From Bagarius yarrelli (taxonomy: Eukaryota; Chordata; Actinopteri; Siluriformes; Sisoridae): a DNA stretch of 64,000 nt. The notes under the pieces are model-generated. The model was not told where the DNA came from, searched no databases, and was given only the letters and a program-made list of their open reading frames with translations. The stretch is taken from contig VCAZ01000001.1 of the NCBI GenBank assembly GCA_005784505.1, positions 2,972,597-3,036,596 of the forward strand, read 5' to 3'. The translations under genes were made by a program, and so were the position numbers. Shown here in pieces: positions 1 to 12,263 of this stretch (position 1 is the first letter of the stretch; every line of letters starts with the position of its first letter).

Positions 1-469
1 AAAAATCCGTTTTTGGTGAATGGGTCCAAAACAAAAGAAGGGGGTGGTATTCAGGTCTAGCATTTGACAGACGCCATATTTCCAGGAAACCTTGTCTCGA
101 GTAGGGTGCATCTGAAACTGCATGCTTAACAACAAGTGAGCCCATCTGGTGCAGGAAAAAAAAAAACCTGACGAGCAACAAAAACAATTTGCTGAGCTGA
201 CATCTTATTCCACACGACTAATAATGCATCTTTAATGCAAACATTCCAAAACAACTGCCTGCATTTAGGAATACATCGCTTCGAGATGCGATAACGCTGA
301 CGTGGAGTGTTTTTATATTTAGAAGAAGAGGAGCGCCTTCGAGAAAGTGGGAACGCTGGACAAAATGATGTGCAAATAGTTTCAGGAATTGGTAAACCTT
401 CGATTGGACATGGCTTAATGTCCAAACACTGTGAATCTTTTTTTATTTTGAAATGAAATGAAATACTGG

Positions 470-864
470 CAAAAGCCTCACAATACGATACGATGGGTCA
501 CAATAAAATCTCACGATATATGTTGCAATTCAATACATTGCAATACTTAAAATATATATATATATATATTTCTATCGAATAGCTAAATGGATAAAAATAC
601 AAACACAAAGCTGGAGAGACTTTTTTCTTCGCCATGTCTGCTTTTAAGACAATGGCCGTATCTGTCTGTAACAACTACAAGAGTGGAGGAGGAAGTCTTT
701 TGACACGTACTAGGGGATTTAATTAAATATTACTTGTAAAATATTTTAAAACTTGTTAAAATATAATTTACATATGTACAGATACTCAAAGTTAGAATAG
801 CGATACCCAGTCATGAAAAAAATATCATGATATTCACCTGCTTTGATATTCTTACCCAGTCCTA
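470..864 (+). mobile_element. CGATA-type MITE, copy 1
   Basis: Non-autonomous element of about 0.3-0.4 kb. It is recognised by a body with 'GCCATGT..GCTT..AAGACAATGGCCGTAT', a GGAGGAGGAAGTC block, and an end reading ACCCAGTCCTA. It aligns with copies at 7990-8261, 40508-40871 (inverse) and 62935-63223. Other copies end in CACAGCCCTA, the inverse of the TAGGGCTGTG terminus common in fish hAT-like MITEs. The class is inferred. Confidence 0.55.
551..570. repeat. (TA)n microsatellite
   Basis: About ten TA units inside the MITE copy at 470-864. Confidence 0.8.
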
Positions 865-2131
865 TTATTACCACTGTTGTTATAGTAACACTCTTACCGG
901 TCAGACACACTAAAAGCTGCACTGGTGCAGAAAATAAACAACAACATCACCCTGTCTTAAGCATTATAAGACAAAAAAGTGTTCTTCTAAGTAATATATT
1001 TTTATTGACATTGTTAAGACAACACATCTCCCAGATTTTTCATTACAGTGTGTCAATATAAGTAAATTCCACTGCTGTCCACAAGATTCCATGCGACCGT
1101 CGATTGTAAAAGCCAAATTAAAACCTGACGGCTGATTTCTTTTTTTCAGAAAACAATTCGCCAGTGTGGCCGCTGCCCGTCACGCCATCTGTAGACAATA
1201 AATCCATTTAAATGCAAATTATACATGCCTGAGGTCGAATTTGTCTTTCTCTGACTATGAAACTGGAATGCACCCCATTAACGTATGGGGCGGGGGTGGT
1301 GTGGGGTTGGTGGGTTTGTTGTTTGGTGAAAGTTTCCGCACAGTTAAAGTAAATATGTGCTTTTGTTTCATTGTTAGTCGATTTATTGCCTTTTACAAAG
1401 AGTTGATTTTACTAAAATCATCCGTCTCTTCCTCAGAAGTAATGTTTATATAGGACATCATGAGTCATAGCCCGGAGTAAAGCACGAATATTCCAACGGA
1501 ATAATGGAGTAATCCTCATATTTAAGGATGAAGAGTTTCTAGTTATTTTCAGGAAATCTGCAGGGAGTTGTTAAATGAGATTGCTCGCTTCTTGTTCCAT
1601 TAATTTCCATGAAAAAGTTCATTATGTTCCCAGGCAAAGAAAAAAAAAAAAAAATGATGTTGGAAATGGAATTATTTATTATTCTGGGTGTCATTTAACA
1701 TTCAGGAGATAATGAAATTTGTTTTGGGGTGCTATTAAATGATCTTTTTTTGGTTTTTGTTTGATTGTTTGTTTGTTTCGTCGGGCAAAGCTTCCCTGCT
1801 TTGCAATGCAAATGCTGTAGCAGAATGTTAACCGACTTCTACTGCTTATTATTTTAGCATCGTCATATTTTCCCCCTCAATCGTTTTAACTTAAAAAAAA
1901 AAACCCAGGCCATTGTGTGTATGTGGCTGTTCCTGGCGTGGGGAGAGAGAAGAATAGAAATGTACCCTGTTGTGACACATTATTCTCATCACAGACACCA
2001 GTTTCTCCGAATAGAATGATTCAATCTCATGCCTTTAATTCCCCCTCACTCCTCCGAGCGAGATACTCCCCTTTGCTTATTACAGTCAAATCGTCACGTC
2101 TCATATCTGTCAAGCGCAGGAGCTTCTATCA

Positions 2132-2134
<3 letters not shown>

Positions 2135-2174
<40 letters not shown>
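2135..2174. repeat. (GT)20 microsatellite
   Basis: Uninterrupted GT dinucleotide array of about 40 bp, followed by TGTGTG after a single break. Confidence 0.95.
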
Positions 2175-2175
<1 letters not shown>

Positions 2176-2843
2176 GTGTGCAGAGAATGCAAACCATCAC
2201 GTTTGAAATAGAAATAACAAATTTCAATAAGCCCAAATGAAAACTTGAACAGTCCATTAAGCCTTCATGTGTTTCAGCAATCAACTAATAAGCAATAAAA
2301 TGAGTTTTCAACCTTGTCTATGAGTAGAACGTTAATAGAACGTTAGCATACGCTAGTCCTTAACCGCTGCATATATATATATATATATATGCTTTGGAAA
2401 AGCCAGCAAAGTCACCAGTGAAGAATCTTTCCCTCCCGCTTAGTCAGTGCTTCATTACAAGAGTCCCCGTCTGCTTCCTGTCATCTCCCATCATCCTCAA
2501 GCAGAGGAGACCACAAAAACCAGGAAGTACCACAGTGCACCAGGTGCTGAAAATCCCATGACATGCTCGGTGAGGGCTAATTTTAATCGTCTGCAGTGTC
2601 ACTACAGAGTCTTATAATAAGAATCCTTCGAGATGTGGTACTGCTCGGAACTATTTGTGCCCTGGTTGATTTTCTGATGATTCAGTGTCTGTACCTGCGA
2701 ATAAATGTGTGAATATGTGACTCATCTCCCTAAAAGGTTCAACTATTACAAAAAAAGAGAAAGGATAAGATAGTTGTTGCGTGCAGTTTAAATGTAGTAT
2801 AGCAATAATATACTATAGTGAAGTATGTAAAAAAATGCAAGTA

Positions 2844-3352
2844 TAGTGGTAGCTTGACTTACGAGTGTCCCAACTAACGAGTTTTTCGAGATACGAGTCG
2901 TCTCTCTGCCAATTTTTTGCTTTGAGTTGCAAACTAAAATTTGGGTTACAAGTCAGCTACAGACACCCTAGTTAGTTAGCAAAGCGAACGCCACAGTGAA
3001 CGCCGTAACATCCGTCCAGCATCCCGTGTGTCACTCGATAGCTAGTCAGACATGCGCGTTAGCAAGTGGAGTCGTCTGATCTCCAAGGTAAATGCTGTAC
3101 ATTATACTTAATAAAACCAGTTTATTCCAGTACATCCTATTGGATTGTTTTTTATACAATATTCGTTATTTATAAGTTTATTTTTCTTATTTAAAAACAT
3201 GTAACCAAAAAAATTGTGATTTTTGGGGGACCCGGAACAAATTAATGCCATTTTAATTGATTTCAATGAGGAAAACTGATTTGACGTATGAGTAATTTAA
3301 GTTACGAGCTCCGACGCGGAAAGAATTTAACTCGTAACCCAGGGCATCCCTG
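2844..3352. mobile_element. mariner-like MITE with TA target duplication
   Basis: A 509-bp element. The left end TAGTGGTAGCTTGACTTACG pairs with the reverse complement of the right end (CAGGGATGCCCTGGGTTACG), both running on into CGAGT-type sequence. TA dinucleotides flank both ends (2842-2843 and 3353-3354). It also has a direct GTTACGAG/ACTTACGAG theme typical of fish 'CAGTGGTACCTCGAGTTACGAG' elements. No transposase remnant is seen. Confidence 0.65.
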
Positions 3353-3753
3353 TATAACAAAAATACAACAAGCATAAAAGTTTTGGAATTGGTAAAGTAA
3401 TAGATAAAAACTTCATTCAACCCAAAGTGGAAAAATGTTCATGTTACAGCAGCAGAAAAATTCATTAAGATCTTAATATTCATATACCAGGAAAACGGTT
3501 TAATTGTAATTATACAGTTTTAAAAAATGGTAAATATCCACTGTTTTTTTTTTTGTTTGGGCAGCAATGCTCGCTAACTAGTTTTTTTTTAATCTAAAAT
3601 GACAAGAGATACATTAACGATTACATCTTAATTAAGGAAAACACTAAACATTTCAGTTTAATTAATAAACACTCATGTAATGCAACAGTAATCTGCCTGT
3701 GCTCCTGTTTTAGACCAACAGAAACACTTGTTAGCATTTTCACAGTTCAGATT

Positions 3754-3780
3754 AAAAAAAAAAAAAAAAAAAAAAAAAAA
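3754..3780. repeat. A27 homopolymer
   Basis: Twenty-seven consecutive A residues. It may be a retroposon tail, but no clear retroposon body precedes it. Confidence 0.9.
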
Positions 3781-4350
3781 CATGGACGTGACTCTTTTAG
3801 CGGTACAACAAAAAAAATCCTAGCAATGCAGGCAAAAGCTTGAGATACGTTAAACCCTGTCTGAGCTCGATATAGACATCAGCAATCCTGCGCCACATTC
3901 CTACTGTCTCTGCACTGAAGGGTGGAGGGTTCCGAATGAACCCAGCTGCTCCCTATGGGCCTGTGGATGTGAGGAGCCTAGAAATGACAGACTTGTGCCT
4001 ATGAAACCATAATCAGGGCCGCATTTCGCTTAGCTCAGAACAGCTTTTCAGAGGTCAGCGCCCTCAGTGGCACTGGAAATTGCATCTGGCCGAGCCGGGT
4101 CCACAGGCGCGCACTAACGCATGCAAACAAGGTCTGAAGAGCCCTCAGTGCTATTAAACATTCAGCAGCTCAACTCAATGCATTTTACAGTTCATCGTTT
4201 CGGTGCTACACTTTCACTTCGTCCTCCGTCTGCTTATCAAGAGGACCAAAAACACACAACGTAAGACTGATTTGGTAGCTTTGGTACGTTAATGATTGAC
4301 AGCAGTATTGTTCTGATGTAGTACTTAAAACACAGCATGTGACCTCCCGT

Positions 4351-4645
4351 CAGATGAGGGTAGTAAAAGATTTACTACATTTACTTTTGGGTGACTTTTA
4401 CTTTTAGAGTATATTTAAAGATGTGAACTTTTTACTCTCACTAAAGTACATTTTTTGTAAAGAAAAAACGTTACTTTTACTTTGCTACATTCGGCGTCGT
4501 TCCTCCGTTACTGTCGACTGGTCATAAATAAGAGATTTTTGGTAAATAATTAGTTTATATTTGCAAATCTTGAGGCTTTGCGGCTGCTTTGTGAGATGCT
4601 GCTACAAATCTTCTGCTGAAAGTTTAGCACACGTTTAACTGGAAG

Positions 4646-4676
<31 letters not shown>

Positions 4677-5203
4677 ATCAGAGGCAGATCAGCCGTGATC
4701 GAAAGTTTAGTTTATGTTTTCACTCCAATCCGGACACCTGACTGAAGTGTAGAACATCCACACAAACTAAAAACGGGACTGGAAGTTATGTTATTTCTAC
4801 CTAAATAATGCATGTACTCATAAAAAGTTAAAATAAAGTATATTTTTAAAGGCACTGCTCAAAATTGTAGAAAAATAGAGACATAATTAACTGTTAGAAA
4901 AACATTCCAGTGTGTGTAAGATTTGGTTGTAAATTACAGGTGATGGAATGTTAATGTGTCCAATCATAGGACTGAGATTGACTTTACTTTAACCTGTTTT
5001 ATATAGTCAGAACCGAGCGACTTTGGAGGAGACGGGAAATTCAGGATTTTTGCTTGGTGTCAATCAGATCAGAAGTAACTAGTAACTAATTACTCGAGTA
5101 GTTTGTTCCGTCAGACACTTTTTGTCTCTTACTTGAGTAACTATTTTAATAAGTACTTGTACTTTTACTTGTGTACAGATTTTGCCTACTCTACCCACCT
5201 CTG
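4351..5203. mobile_element. hAT-type non-autonomous transposon, 853 bp
   Basis: The right end reads ACTCTACCCACCTCTG, the inverse of CAGAGGTGGGTAGAGT. The left end is the matching, decayed CAGATGAGGGTAGTAAAAGA. Both ends flow into the 'acttgagtaa…gtacttttactt' body typical of this fish family. Flanks CCTCCCGT and CTTCCAGT agree at 6 of 8 positions, as expected for an old 8-bp hAT target duplication. A GT microsatellite (4648-4673) lies inside. No transposase is present. Confidence 0.7.
4648..4673. repeat. (GT)n microsatellite
   Basis: About 13 GT units within the hAT-like element. Confidence 0.9.
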
Positions 5204-5839
5204 CTTCCAGTATCGACTTCAAGTTCTTCAAGTCATATTTGCCTGAGCACACACTCACACACACTCGCTCTTACACACCCCTCGCCGACTGTTCTACCCC
5301 GTATCTGTTTAAATTAAACGTAGCCTTCAGGCAAATATGAAGTCAGTGTGTGGATGAGCTCTGATCGGATTTCTCTTTTAGCATAACGCTATTTGATGTA
5401 CAACCTGGGCTAATAAAACTGCCATGTGACATCACATTTTATTTAGCAGCTACAGTCTTGTCAAAAATGTTGAGGTTTTTTTTTTCCTTATCCAAGCTTT
5501 AAAAGTGCATCATCATGGCAGCGGAAGTAAATTGTTGCGCTGGTTATCTGTGCAGCCTGTAATATAAGCAGAAATGGTTTTGTTGATGTGTCTAAACACG
5601 GGGCTTTTACTATCATACTGCAATTGGTGTCACTCTGAAGGGAGCGATATGGAATCTGAAACCTCTGACATAATCAGAACGTTTATTTGCTCACCTCCAG
5701 CTCACCCGACGGAGCCCTGGTGACTCACCATGGCAACAATCGGTGACCACGGAAAGGTCAGATTCTCTATATGAAGTGAAAGGTATGAGCAAAGTTAGAG
5801 AGTCATGGAGACACTTCATTCTTAGTGTTGACTTGGAGA

Positions 5840-6035
5840 CATTTACATTTACAGCATTGGACAGACGTCCTTATCCAGAGCGACTTACATTTATCTCTTT
5901 TATACAACTCAGCAATTGGGGATTAAGGGCCTTGTTCAGGGGCCCAACAGTGGTGGCTTGGTGGTGATGGGAATCAAACCCTGGTCTTTTTCTGGTAGCA
6001 GTCCAACACTTTAACCACTAAGCCACCACTTCCCC
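5840..6035 (-). mobile_element. tRNA-derived SINE, family A
   Basis: Read on the minus strand it has a tRNA-like head (AGTGGTGGCTTAGTGGTTAA and a B-box-like GGTTTGATTCCC). A conserved middle (CCCCTGAACAAGGCCCTTAA) and the tail 'GTCGCTCTGGATAAGGACGT' followed by 'CTGTAAATG' follow. The same order recurs in a dozen places here. The tail type resembles LINE2-related 3' ends shared by fish SINEs. Confidence 0.8.
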
Positions 6036-7164
6036 AGAGACCGGTTACATATTGCGTCTTGTGTGCTTAAGTTCGTCATTTAAAAAAGAGGACACGCAGC
6101 AAGAACACGCCAATATAGAGTGACGCTGTCCCAACGTGCATGCGGTGCGTTGCGCCGATTTTTTTTTTTTTTTGGACACGTCTGCACCGCCTCAAGATCC
6201 ACTTTAAACACTCAAGTTTTCAGAATCTCGCAAGTACAGAGGCAGTTCATGTGACCAGCACCTGACCAATCACCTTTTTCATTACATTTGTTCCTTTTCT
6301 TCGTAATTACGTCTTGCAGCACAATTACAGCAAGGGTTTTTTTCAGTATTGAAAATCAATTGCTAGTTCTTCTTGTTGTAATGGGAAGTGGAGTTGATGG
6401 TTGCTTAGCAACGACAGACACCTCCAGAGCGAAGAAAAAAACCGTGTACCTTAACGCTTTTCATGTGTTTTTGGGCACGACATGTTAATAACTGTTAAGA
6501 AGTAAAAGAAATATGAAGAGACAAGTTTAAGCCTCCATATACAGGTATTAATCAGCGTCCGGTTGATGTCTATCACCAATGCTTTCAATTCACAAAAGTC
6601 GTAGTTCTCTCATAGTTCTCCCTCTCAGCTGAATAGTAGCAGTGCAGCAGTGTGTGTATTATGAGCTGTGAGAGCCCGAGGCTTTTGGGCACTGTTCTAA
6701 TCCCCAGCGTGGTCCAGGAAAATGTCACTATTAACTTGTTTGTTTAGCAAAGACGAAGGACATCTGCTGAGAATTAGGATAGCTCAATGCCTACTGTTCC
6801 CTTGCCATCGCAAAAGAAATGAGGACTTTTTGTTAGTCCAAAAGCTTGTATTAGGGTTGGAATGTAGTTTCACCACACGTTCAGGATCGAATAATCAATG
6901 TGTCATTTCGAAACATTGGGATGGAAAAAGATGAGGGCTTTCAAGCATAAGAATCCGTAGAAGCAAATCAAACACCTGTCCTTTAAAGGCGTATATTATT
7001 CAGTGTTTTTTGTTTTTTTTAAAAAAGGATGTCAGAGTGTGTCTTTCTCCATATCAGTTAAAGAGTTCTGCCAGAGTCTTTTATTGCAGCGTTGTACTGC
7101 ACGGATCGTCTGCCTCTATTCACTCTATATCACTGTGTTATGGCTCCAGTGGGAGCTGGGCCTC

Positions 7165-7420
7165 GAAGGCATGGGGGGGGGGGGACGGCTTTGGAAGGAC
7201 AGAAGAGTTGGTGGAGAAAGGCAGAGGGTGAGAGGTAGAAAAAGAGAGAGAAAGGGAGGGGATGAGAGGAAAATGGGACAGCTGGCATACTCTGATAGGA
7301 GGGGGGAGGGAGTTGAGGGGGTTGCCTGTGCAAGCAGCAGGCTTTGGGACGCGAGTGACGGAGGGGGGAGGGAGAGATCGCCTTTTTTTGTGGTGGAGAA
7401 AGGCCAGCAGATGGACTTCT
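7165..7420. other. purine-rich tract
   Basis: The plus strand is strongly G/A-biased, including a run of 11 G near 7171-7182 and repeated GGGAGGG motifs. It gives long spurious frames on both strands and shows no coding signature. Confidence 0.6.
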
Positions 7421-7989
7421 TTAAACAATAAAACAGGCACAGATGCAGCCACACAGAGGCGAGTGCTGTCCTTGTACTCGGGAGTACCAGCAACCGGCAG
7501 AACACGATGGAGGTGCTGCAACTCCACACAAACATCCAGCCATTCTTTCCCGCAGATAAGCTTTATTCCTTTAAGAAAGGCAGGTAGGTGGAGCTACTAC
7601 GCAACAGGGCACCACAAAGAAACAAAACAAAAGCGCATGGGTTGTAACTTTCTTATGCCACCCCTAGAGCCCTCATTTATTAACAAAGCCCTACGGACAG
7701 CCTGTAAATCCCCAACTAGCTTTTAATCCAGAGCTCCAGCCATCATCTGTCATGAATAAACAACCAGATCAGCAGGCAGTCGCATTAGGCAGTTCCTGCA
7801 TTGTTACGGCAGTGGGCAATCTACTCAGGATCTAGGAAGAGAGGGATCTTTTTTTAGTTTTTTTATTATTATTTTTTCCATCATTTATTTCTTGGTAAAG
7901 AAGGAAATAAAGCAAGTATTCTTTAAAAGTTTAAACATTTTTCAATTAGCTTAAATTTTACCCACTAGTCCAATGTGCAAGGCTGTGTA

Positions 7990-8261
7990 TCGGCCAGAGC
8001 CTCATGATACGATACAAGATACGATATAAGTCACGATACAATTTGGACACAACGTGTCCTTATTTTTTCCGCCATGTTTGCTTCTAAAACAATGGCCGTA
8101 TACGTAAGCGACAACTACACACACTGAGGGTTTAAAGTTAACGCAAACCTTTAACGTAATATATGTACCGATACTAAAGATAAGAATTTCGTTACACTGG
8201 CGTGGAAAATTGTATCGCGATAGTTGATCGATAGCTCTATTGATATTTTTACACAGCCCTA
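7990..8261 (+). mobile_element. CGATA-type MITE, copy 2
   Basis: Shares the GCCATGTTTGCTTCTAAAAC core and the ACAATGGCCGTA block with the other copies. It starts with repeated CGATAC motifs and ends at TTACACAGCCCTA-like sequence (ACACAGCCCTA). Confidence 0.6.
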
Positions 8262-9019
8262 CCTGTGTCTGTTCTTTTACTGTATGCCGTGTGTATTGGA
8301 CTGTGAATTTAAGTGTATTTGTGATATATGATGAATTTCTACGAGTGGACAATAAATATTAGCAATCTAATTTAGTCATAAAGCAAATTTAAACAGCAAT
8401 TTTTACAAATTTTGTGTAAACCCTGAGGATAGTTTAACTAACTAAAGGATCCCCCTGCCTCCGTTTCCTGTGCCTGAGTCAGTGAGTTGAGTTGTGCCTT
8501 GCTTTTCATTGTACTAGGACAGGTCATAAGGGGTTCAGCAAACTTCAAATAAAGGACATGATCAGATACCCTGCTAACTCAATGTAGCTCTGACATACTT
8601 TACTGGATGATAAATAAATAATAAAGTGCTTAGGAATTTCTAAAAATCTATATAATAGAATGGTACATACTCCACTAGACAAAAATCTTTACAATCGATA
8701 GTAATCAATCGATCGACAATAAATGGAAAGTCTTACTATCATCTGGCTAAAATTTTCAGACTGGCCATTCGGAAATAATAACCAGGGGATTTACGGCAAT
8801 TTTATTCAGATTAGTAGCTTTTTGTTCATAAAATAAAAAATAGATAAATAAACCACACCAAAATCACAGAAACCGACTGGGCACAGACATTACAGTACTC
8901 AATAAACTACCAGATAGTTGCTTACACTTATTTTACTTATTTTCTTGTTATTTTGCCAGTTGAAATATATCAAATAAATTGAAATGGAATTTTTGCAGCG
9001 CTTCGGCTTCATTTAGATT

Positions 9020-9205
9020 AGTGGATTAGTGGTTAAGGTGTTGGACTAATATCAAAAAGACCGGGGTTCGATTCCCAGCACCACCAAGCCACCACTGTGA
9101 GCCCCTGAGCAAAGGCCCTTAACCCCCAGTTGCTCTGTTGTATAAAAGAAATAAACGTAAGTCGCTCCGGATAAGGACGTCTGTCTAATGTTTTAATGTA
9201 AATTT
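9020..9205 (+). mobile_element. tRNA-derived SINE, family A
   Basis: Head GATTAGTGGTTAAGGTGTTG, B box GGGGTTCGATTCCC, middle CCCCTGAGCAAAGGCCCTTA, tail GTAAGTCGCTCCGGATAAGG. Nearly complete. Confidence 0.85.
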
Positions 9206-9251
9206 AGTGACTCGTATTTACAGAAAAAAGACTGCGAAACACAAATGTTGG

Positions 9252-9358
9252 TTTACATTTACGGCATTTGGCAGAAGCTTTTATACAGAGTGACTTACAT
9301 TTATCTCTTTTATACAACAGAGAAATTGTGGGTTAAGGGTCTTTCTCAGGGGCCCAGT
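9252..9358 (-). mobile_element. SINE family A, 3' part only
   Basis: Inverted copy 50 bp after the previous one. The tail (CATTTGGCAGAAGC…) and middle are present; the tRNA-like head is missing after CAGGGGCCCAG. Confidence 0.7.
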
Positions 9359-9426
9359 CTTCTTACTAGAAGAGTAGAGCTTAATCTATCAGTAAAATGG
9401 GAGTAAATCTGGTTTAATATGTTTAA

Positions 9427-9480
9427 AATCACTGACTGTGATGGTCAGGTGTCCACAAACTTTAATTTATTGGAGAGTTT
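9427..9480. mobile_element. Tc1-derived MITE end fragment
   Basis: GTGATGGTCAGGTGTCCACA plus AACTTTAAT is the terminal repeat of the family seen at 12491-13570. No opposite end is found nearby. Confidence 0.5.
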
Positions 9481-10689
9481 GTATCTGATGAGAAAATTTG
9501 AGAAGAAATTTGGCAAACGGAAAAATTGTGCCTTGACATCACAACCAGGGGGTCTGAAATAAGATCATACAACATCTCAGACTTAATTAACCACCCGTCC
9601 CCTCTGCAGCCATACATCACGACCTTTCTTGTCTTCTCTTTACTCTATTAATAAGGAGGTCTAACAACTCCCATCATTCAGCACATGAAGCCCACCTGAG
9701 CTGGTTGATTGCTGGCTAGTTTTTGCTCTGCTCTTTAACCACATTTGCGGTTTTGTTTGGGTGCTGGCAACCGCTCAGTGCAACACATTTGGGATGCCAG
9801 ATGCAGTGCTTTTTCTCATCAATAGTCGTCCTGTTGTTAATTTCTGATAGCTAGCCTTCGTGCCGTCGCTGGCCCTTTGGAGCGCGACGGCAGCTTTCGA
9901 TATCAGAGCACCGAACAGAACCCATCGGCAAATATTGACACGGAGGATTTGAATGTTCATTTCATCCCTAGGAGAACGAGCGTGATGTGATCTGCTGAAG
10001 AGGCAGTACACTAGATGAGGGGCAGTGTCTGAGTCTTGAAGGGGCTTGCCAGGACCATGGAGGGATTATTGATATCGTAGTGTGTAGCTGCATGAGGAAT
10101 ATACACACACACACACACAACCCTTTAGAAAAATCATTATTTTTATGTTGCCTCAGTCTTTCCTGGATAAACCCGTCATTAACTAGTGCTTCTGTCCGAA
10201 CCGGTTCAGCTGGTGGAAAACCAACGTCACAATGACTATACACCACTTTCTAATGGCAATTCTTTACATACACACCTCTCACATACACATTTCTCTGCCC
10301 TCTGCCATTAACTTTTTTTCCTTATTTCATTTTTAGGGCTCTTTACCTTTGTAGACATCATGGCTGACATCTCGGTTACATCCTTAACATAAATAGCTTT
10401 GATTAAATTGACATCAAGCTCACGGCAAACATATATACACGATTTGGTACCCTGATTACGATTGATTTTCTTTTCTTTCTTTATTATTATTATTGTTTTT
10501 CCTTCTTTTGCTCAGTTGTTGTAACGCAATGTTAGGGTTTTCTGCAATGTCGCAACAGCACTACTGACTGGACCAAACAAAGTCACATGACTTCACACGC
10601 AGAAGGACTTTTTTAAAAGAAAACGATTAAAAACTGATATAACCGAGATGTGGAAATTTGGGTTTCGATTACTTTTCGATTAATCGCAC

Positions 10690-11086
10690 TACCCTGTTAA
10701 AAAGACAAAGGTATTGGGACACTTGGACATTTCATCCATACATTCTATTCCAGATTCAGTCTGTCTTTTACTTGTCTAATAACCTCCACACTTGAAAATG
10801 CTTTAAACTAAAAACATCAGACACTAATTTCGGGTCAGAAGATCTGGGGTGCAGTTTATTCCAAATGTATTCAGTGGGGTAGTCAGGGCTCTGTGCAGGA
10901 CACCAAATTTACCACAGCATGTCTCCATAGAGCTCAGGTGCTTTGTGCACAGGGACATTGTCATTTAAATCTCTTGATTCCAGTAAAAATAACAATGCTA
11001 CATGATATAGACACATCCTTGACAATTGTGTGCTTCCATTTTGTGGCAACAGTTTGGAGAAGACACACAAACTTTTGGCCAGGTAG
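10690..11086 (-). mobile_element. Tc1-derived element with transposase relic
   Basis: The left end is like AAGGTATTGGGACACTTGG and the right end is ACACAAACTTTTGGCC, the paired termini of a common fish Tc1-derived MITE. On the minus strand, 10899-10867 reads PAQSPDYPTEY, a decayed version of the Tc1 transposase motif (W)PAQSPDLNPIE. The remaining body (TTTGTGGCAACAGTTTGG near 11040) also matches the family. It cannot make a transposase. Confidence 0.7.
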
Positions 11087-11139
11087 TAAACATCAGCAAC
11101 AATGCACAAAAGTAGGTTATGCTGATGTTCTGCCTGATT

Positions 11140-11490
11140 TTTGGCAAACGCTTACATTTATTTTGTATGTCCAACTAGGCCAGGTGGGCAATCTCAGTCC
11201 TCGAGGGTCGATATCCTGCAGAGTTTAACTCCAACTTGCCTCAACACACCTACCTATAAGTTTCAAGTCCACCTAGCAAGATCTTGATTAGTTGGTTCAG
11301 GTGTGTTTGATCAGGGTTGGAGCTAAACTCTGCAGGATACCCCGACCCTCCAGGACCGAGATTGTCCACCCCTGAACTAAGCAGTTAAAACCAGGGGCCC
11401 AGCAATGACAGCTTGATGGTATGAGAAACTGGATCTATGATCTTCTGTTGTGCAGGCCAACACCTTAACCAATGAGCTACCACTTTCTTA
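11140..11490 (-). mobile_element. SINE family A interrupted by a hAT element
   Basis: The 3' tail (GGCAAACGCTTACATTTATTT) is at 11142-11180 and the rest (GGGGCCCAGCA… CAACACCTTAACCAATGAGCT) at 11375-11490. The two halves are split by the hAT element at 11181-11374, whose target duplication lies in the SINE's own CAACTGAGCA region. Confidence 0.7.
11181..11374. mobile_element. hAT-type MITE, 194 bp, with 8-bp target duplication
   Basis: Terminal inverted repeats: CAGGTGGGCAATCTCAGTCC on the left, and the reverse complement of the right end reads CAGGGGTGGACAATCTCGGT. The body is largely palindromic (CCTGCAGAGTTTAACTCCAA / inverse). It is flanked by AACTAGGC and AACTAAGC, an 8-bp duplication with one mismatch. 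This is a well-known fish hAT MITE type. Confidence 0.85.
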
Positions 11491-12263
11491 TGGACATGGG
11501 GAAACATGGACCAACCATTGCTCAATCCTTTATCCAGCCTCTCTCCTTTCCACTTACAGGAGGCTTATAGCACACATGAAAACACCAACATTCTTTGTGT
11601 GTGACATTATTGCTCAATCACAGTTGCTTCAGAGTCACACAGAACAATTCAATATTTAATTTGCTCATAGTAGGTGGCGATTTCGTACCAGGCATGGCCA
11701 CCATTTTCTCAGTAAATAACAAGTCTTTGTGTTTCAGCCTGCATGGGACAAGGTTAACGGACACTCGATACAAACCGAGGGGGCCAGAGTTTGCGGCTGC
11801 AAACACCATTAATTGTTGTCGGACAACAGAAATAAAGGAAATCGACATGGGAAACGACAGGAGGGACGAGAATAAGAGAGGAACTCATGGCGGGGGCAGT
11901 GAGACAGGTCCTGAGCTTCAGTAAACTTAGGCCAGTGTATTTTACTGCATGCACTAGCATGCTCTTGAGAATCGTTTAACAACTACACTTTGTGCTTCCG
12001 GATGACTCTCTCTATTTATCGTCCTCCTTAGCTGTGCCTAATGATGCCTTCGGGAGGAAACAACGAAAGGTGTTTTACACTTCAGATGGTCATTACACTG
12101 TTCAGGAAGGATCTCAATAGTATAACAGCAATGTTTTCGGACACATGCGAGTTTAAACTGATCAAATTCTGAGGATTGTGTGAGCAGCAGAACAGAATGA
12201 ATATCTGCTTCTGAAAACACCGGAGTCATTTTGCAGTCTGTGTTAACTGCAATGATGGGATCA

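Noticed and set aside
4190..4265. Minus-strand LDKQTEDEV as a possible phf21b exon 3 end
   Set aside because: Only a four-residue resemblance, with a stop soon after and no acceptor in the right place.
7125..7726. Overlapping long open frames on both strands (up to about 154 codons)
   Set aside because: They overlap a purine-rich tract, have low-complexity proline/serine or glycine/arginine content, and match no family I know.
9020..9110. tRNA gene-like A and B boxes
   Set aside because: The head is followed by the conserved SINE body and tail seen many times in the window; no cloverleaf is maintained.
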